From the NCBI GenBank assembly GCA_900765115.1, contig CAAFQK010000098.1, positions 1 through 21,350 on the forward strand: a stretch of DNA of 21,350 nt, read 5' to 3'. Source of the DNA: an uncultured Collinsella sp. (GTDB lineage Bacteria; Actinomycetota; Coriobacteriia; Coriobacteriales; Coriobacteriaceae). Below are positions 20,758-21,350 of this stretch, piece by piece (within the stretch, counting starts at the first letter, position 1; every line of letters starts with the position of its first letter). The translations under genes were made by a program, and so were the position numbers. The notes beneath the pieces are model-generated. The model made no database searches. It was not told the origin of the DNA and saw only the letters and a program-made list of their open reading frames with translations.

Positions 20758-21350
20758 TTGGCACGATCTTCGGGTTTCTCCACAAATCTGAATACCAAGC
20801 GACAATCAACGGGTATGCGCCCGTTGATTGTTTTCAGCCTGATTTCGGTGTTGCTGCTCACGTTTTACATCCGCGAGGGCGAGGCAGGGCCGATTCATGC
20901 CGTGCGTTCGGGCGTAACGACGATTACCTCGCCGGTGCGCTTTGTGGGCTCGGCTGTGGCGGCTCCCTTCAATGCGATCGGCAACGTGTTCTCTAACCTT
21001 ACGGCGTCGCAGGACACGCTTGATGAGCTTAAGAAGCAAAACGAGGAGCTGACCTCTAAGGTTGCTGAGCTCTCCGAGGCTCAAAAGACCGCCGAGCGTC
21101 TGGAGGGGCTGGTCGGCCTGCAGTCGACCTATAACCTCAAATCGACCGCTGCTCGTATTGTCGGTGCCTCCGGCGATGCCTGGACCTCGACCGTTACCAT
21201 CGACAAGGGCTCTGCCGACGGCCTTACCATCAATATGCCTGTGACGAGTTCTGCCGGTGTTATCGGCCAGATTATCGAGGTATCGGCCAAGACCTCTACC
21301 GTGCGCCTGATTGGCGACGAGAACTCGGGCGTGTCCGCCATGGTGCAGGA
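20758..21350 (+). CDS. mreC: Rod shape-determining protein MreC (5' part, runs off the window)
   Basis: The first 197 residues are present, with an open frame to the window end. MreC is a membrane-anchored periplasmic/extracytoplasmic scaffold that links MreB filaments to the elongation synthases. It has a short basic cytoplasmic N-terminus, a membrane helix (~22-38), a dimerising coiled coil (~84-118, e.g. LDELKKQNEELTSKVAELSE) and the start of the MreC beta-domain (ARIVGASGDAWTSTVTIDKG, 132-151; PVTSSAGVIGQI, 161-172). The start is TTG at 20758; AAGGTGG (20744-20750) lies seven bases upstream and no ATG is near. It follows mreB directly in the standard mreBCD order. Confidence 0.94.
   Translation, partial: MARSSGFSTNLNTKRQSTGMRPLIVFSLISVLLLTFYIREGEAGPIHAVRSGVTTITSPVRFVGSAVAAPFNAIGNVFSNLTASQDTLDELKKQNEELTSKVAELSEAQKTAERLEGLVGLQSTYNLKSTAARIVGASGDAWTSTVTIDKGSADGLTINMPVTSSAGVIGQIIEVSAKTSTVRLIGDENSGVSAMVQ

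Noticed and set aside
1..21350. CRISPR arrays, insertion sequences, prophage or toxin-antitoxin genes
   Set aside because: I looked for regularly spaced repeats, transposase or integrase motifs and small paired genes and saw none; the only mobile-like element is the single REP-like palindrome at 5312-5350.

Overview
The window looks like chromosomal DNA of a Coriobacteriia actinobacterium, most likely Collinsella or a close relative. This is inferred from the moderately high GC, the gene repertoire, the fused RmlC-RmlD and AroE-AroK proteins, the frequent GTG/TTG starts, and a hairpin carrying a GGTGCCTGTCCCC core that I recall from Coriobacteriia intergenic repeats. No database search was possible.

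Layout. (1) 1-4394 is the edge of a surface-polysaccharide locus: a fused dTDP-rhamnose epimerase/reductase (rfbCD type), a convergent family 2 glycosyltransferase with two C-terminal membrane helices, and a divergent two-gene ABC exporter of the Wzm/Wzt (TagG/TagH, RgpC/RgpD) type. (2) 4449-4567 is tRNA-Arg(TCT) with its terminator, followed by a short gene-poor stretch. (3) 4852-13285, minus strand, is an eight-gene operon in the order aroF-tyrA-aroB-aroA-aroC-pheA-aroE/K-aroQ. It encodes all seven shikimate steps plus chorismate mutase, prephenate dehydratase and prephenate dehydrogenase. Its leader, between a candidate promoter and aroF, contains a terminator-like hairpin that works only in the operon direction. 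(4) 13490-13613 is tRNA-Arg(CCG) with a good promoter and a terminator. (5) 13642-16365 is a P-type cation ATPase of the CtpE-like group with a long basic tail. (6) 16469-19577 holds a double zinc-ribbon single-pass membrane protein, a cytoplasmic cyclophilin and a TPR single-pass membrane protein. (7) 19693 to the window end is mreB followed by mreC, which runs off the edge.

How the genes work together. The aro operon takes erythrose-4-phosphate and PEP to chorismate and on to phenylpyruvate and 4-hydroxyphenylpyruvate; only the final transamination is missing. The left-hand genes make and export a probably rhamnose-containing cell-surface polymer. The right-hand genes belong to cell shape and envelope biology, with two poorly characterised bitopic proteins beside mreBC.

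No CRISPR array, insertion sequence, prophage or obvious defence system is visible. The most interesting items are the aroF leader hairpin, the REP-like hairpin inside the operon, the unusual P-type ATPase, and the zinc-ribbon and TPR membrane proteins of unknown function next to mreBC.
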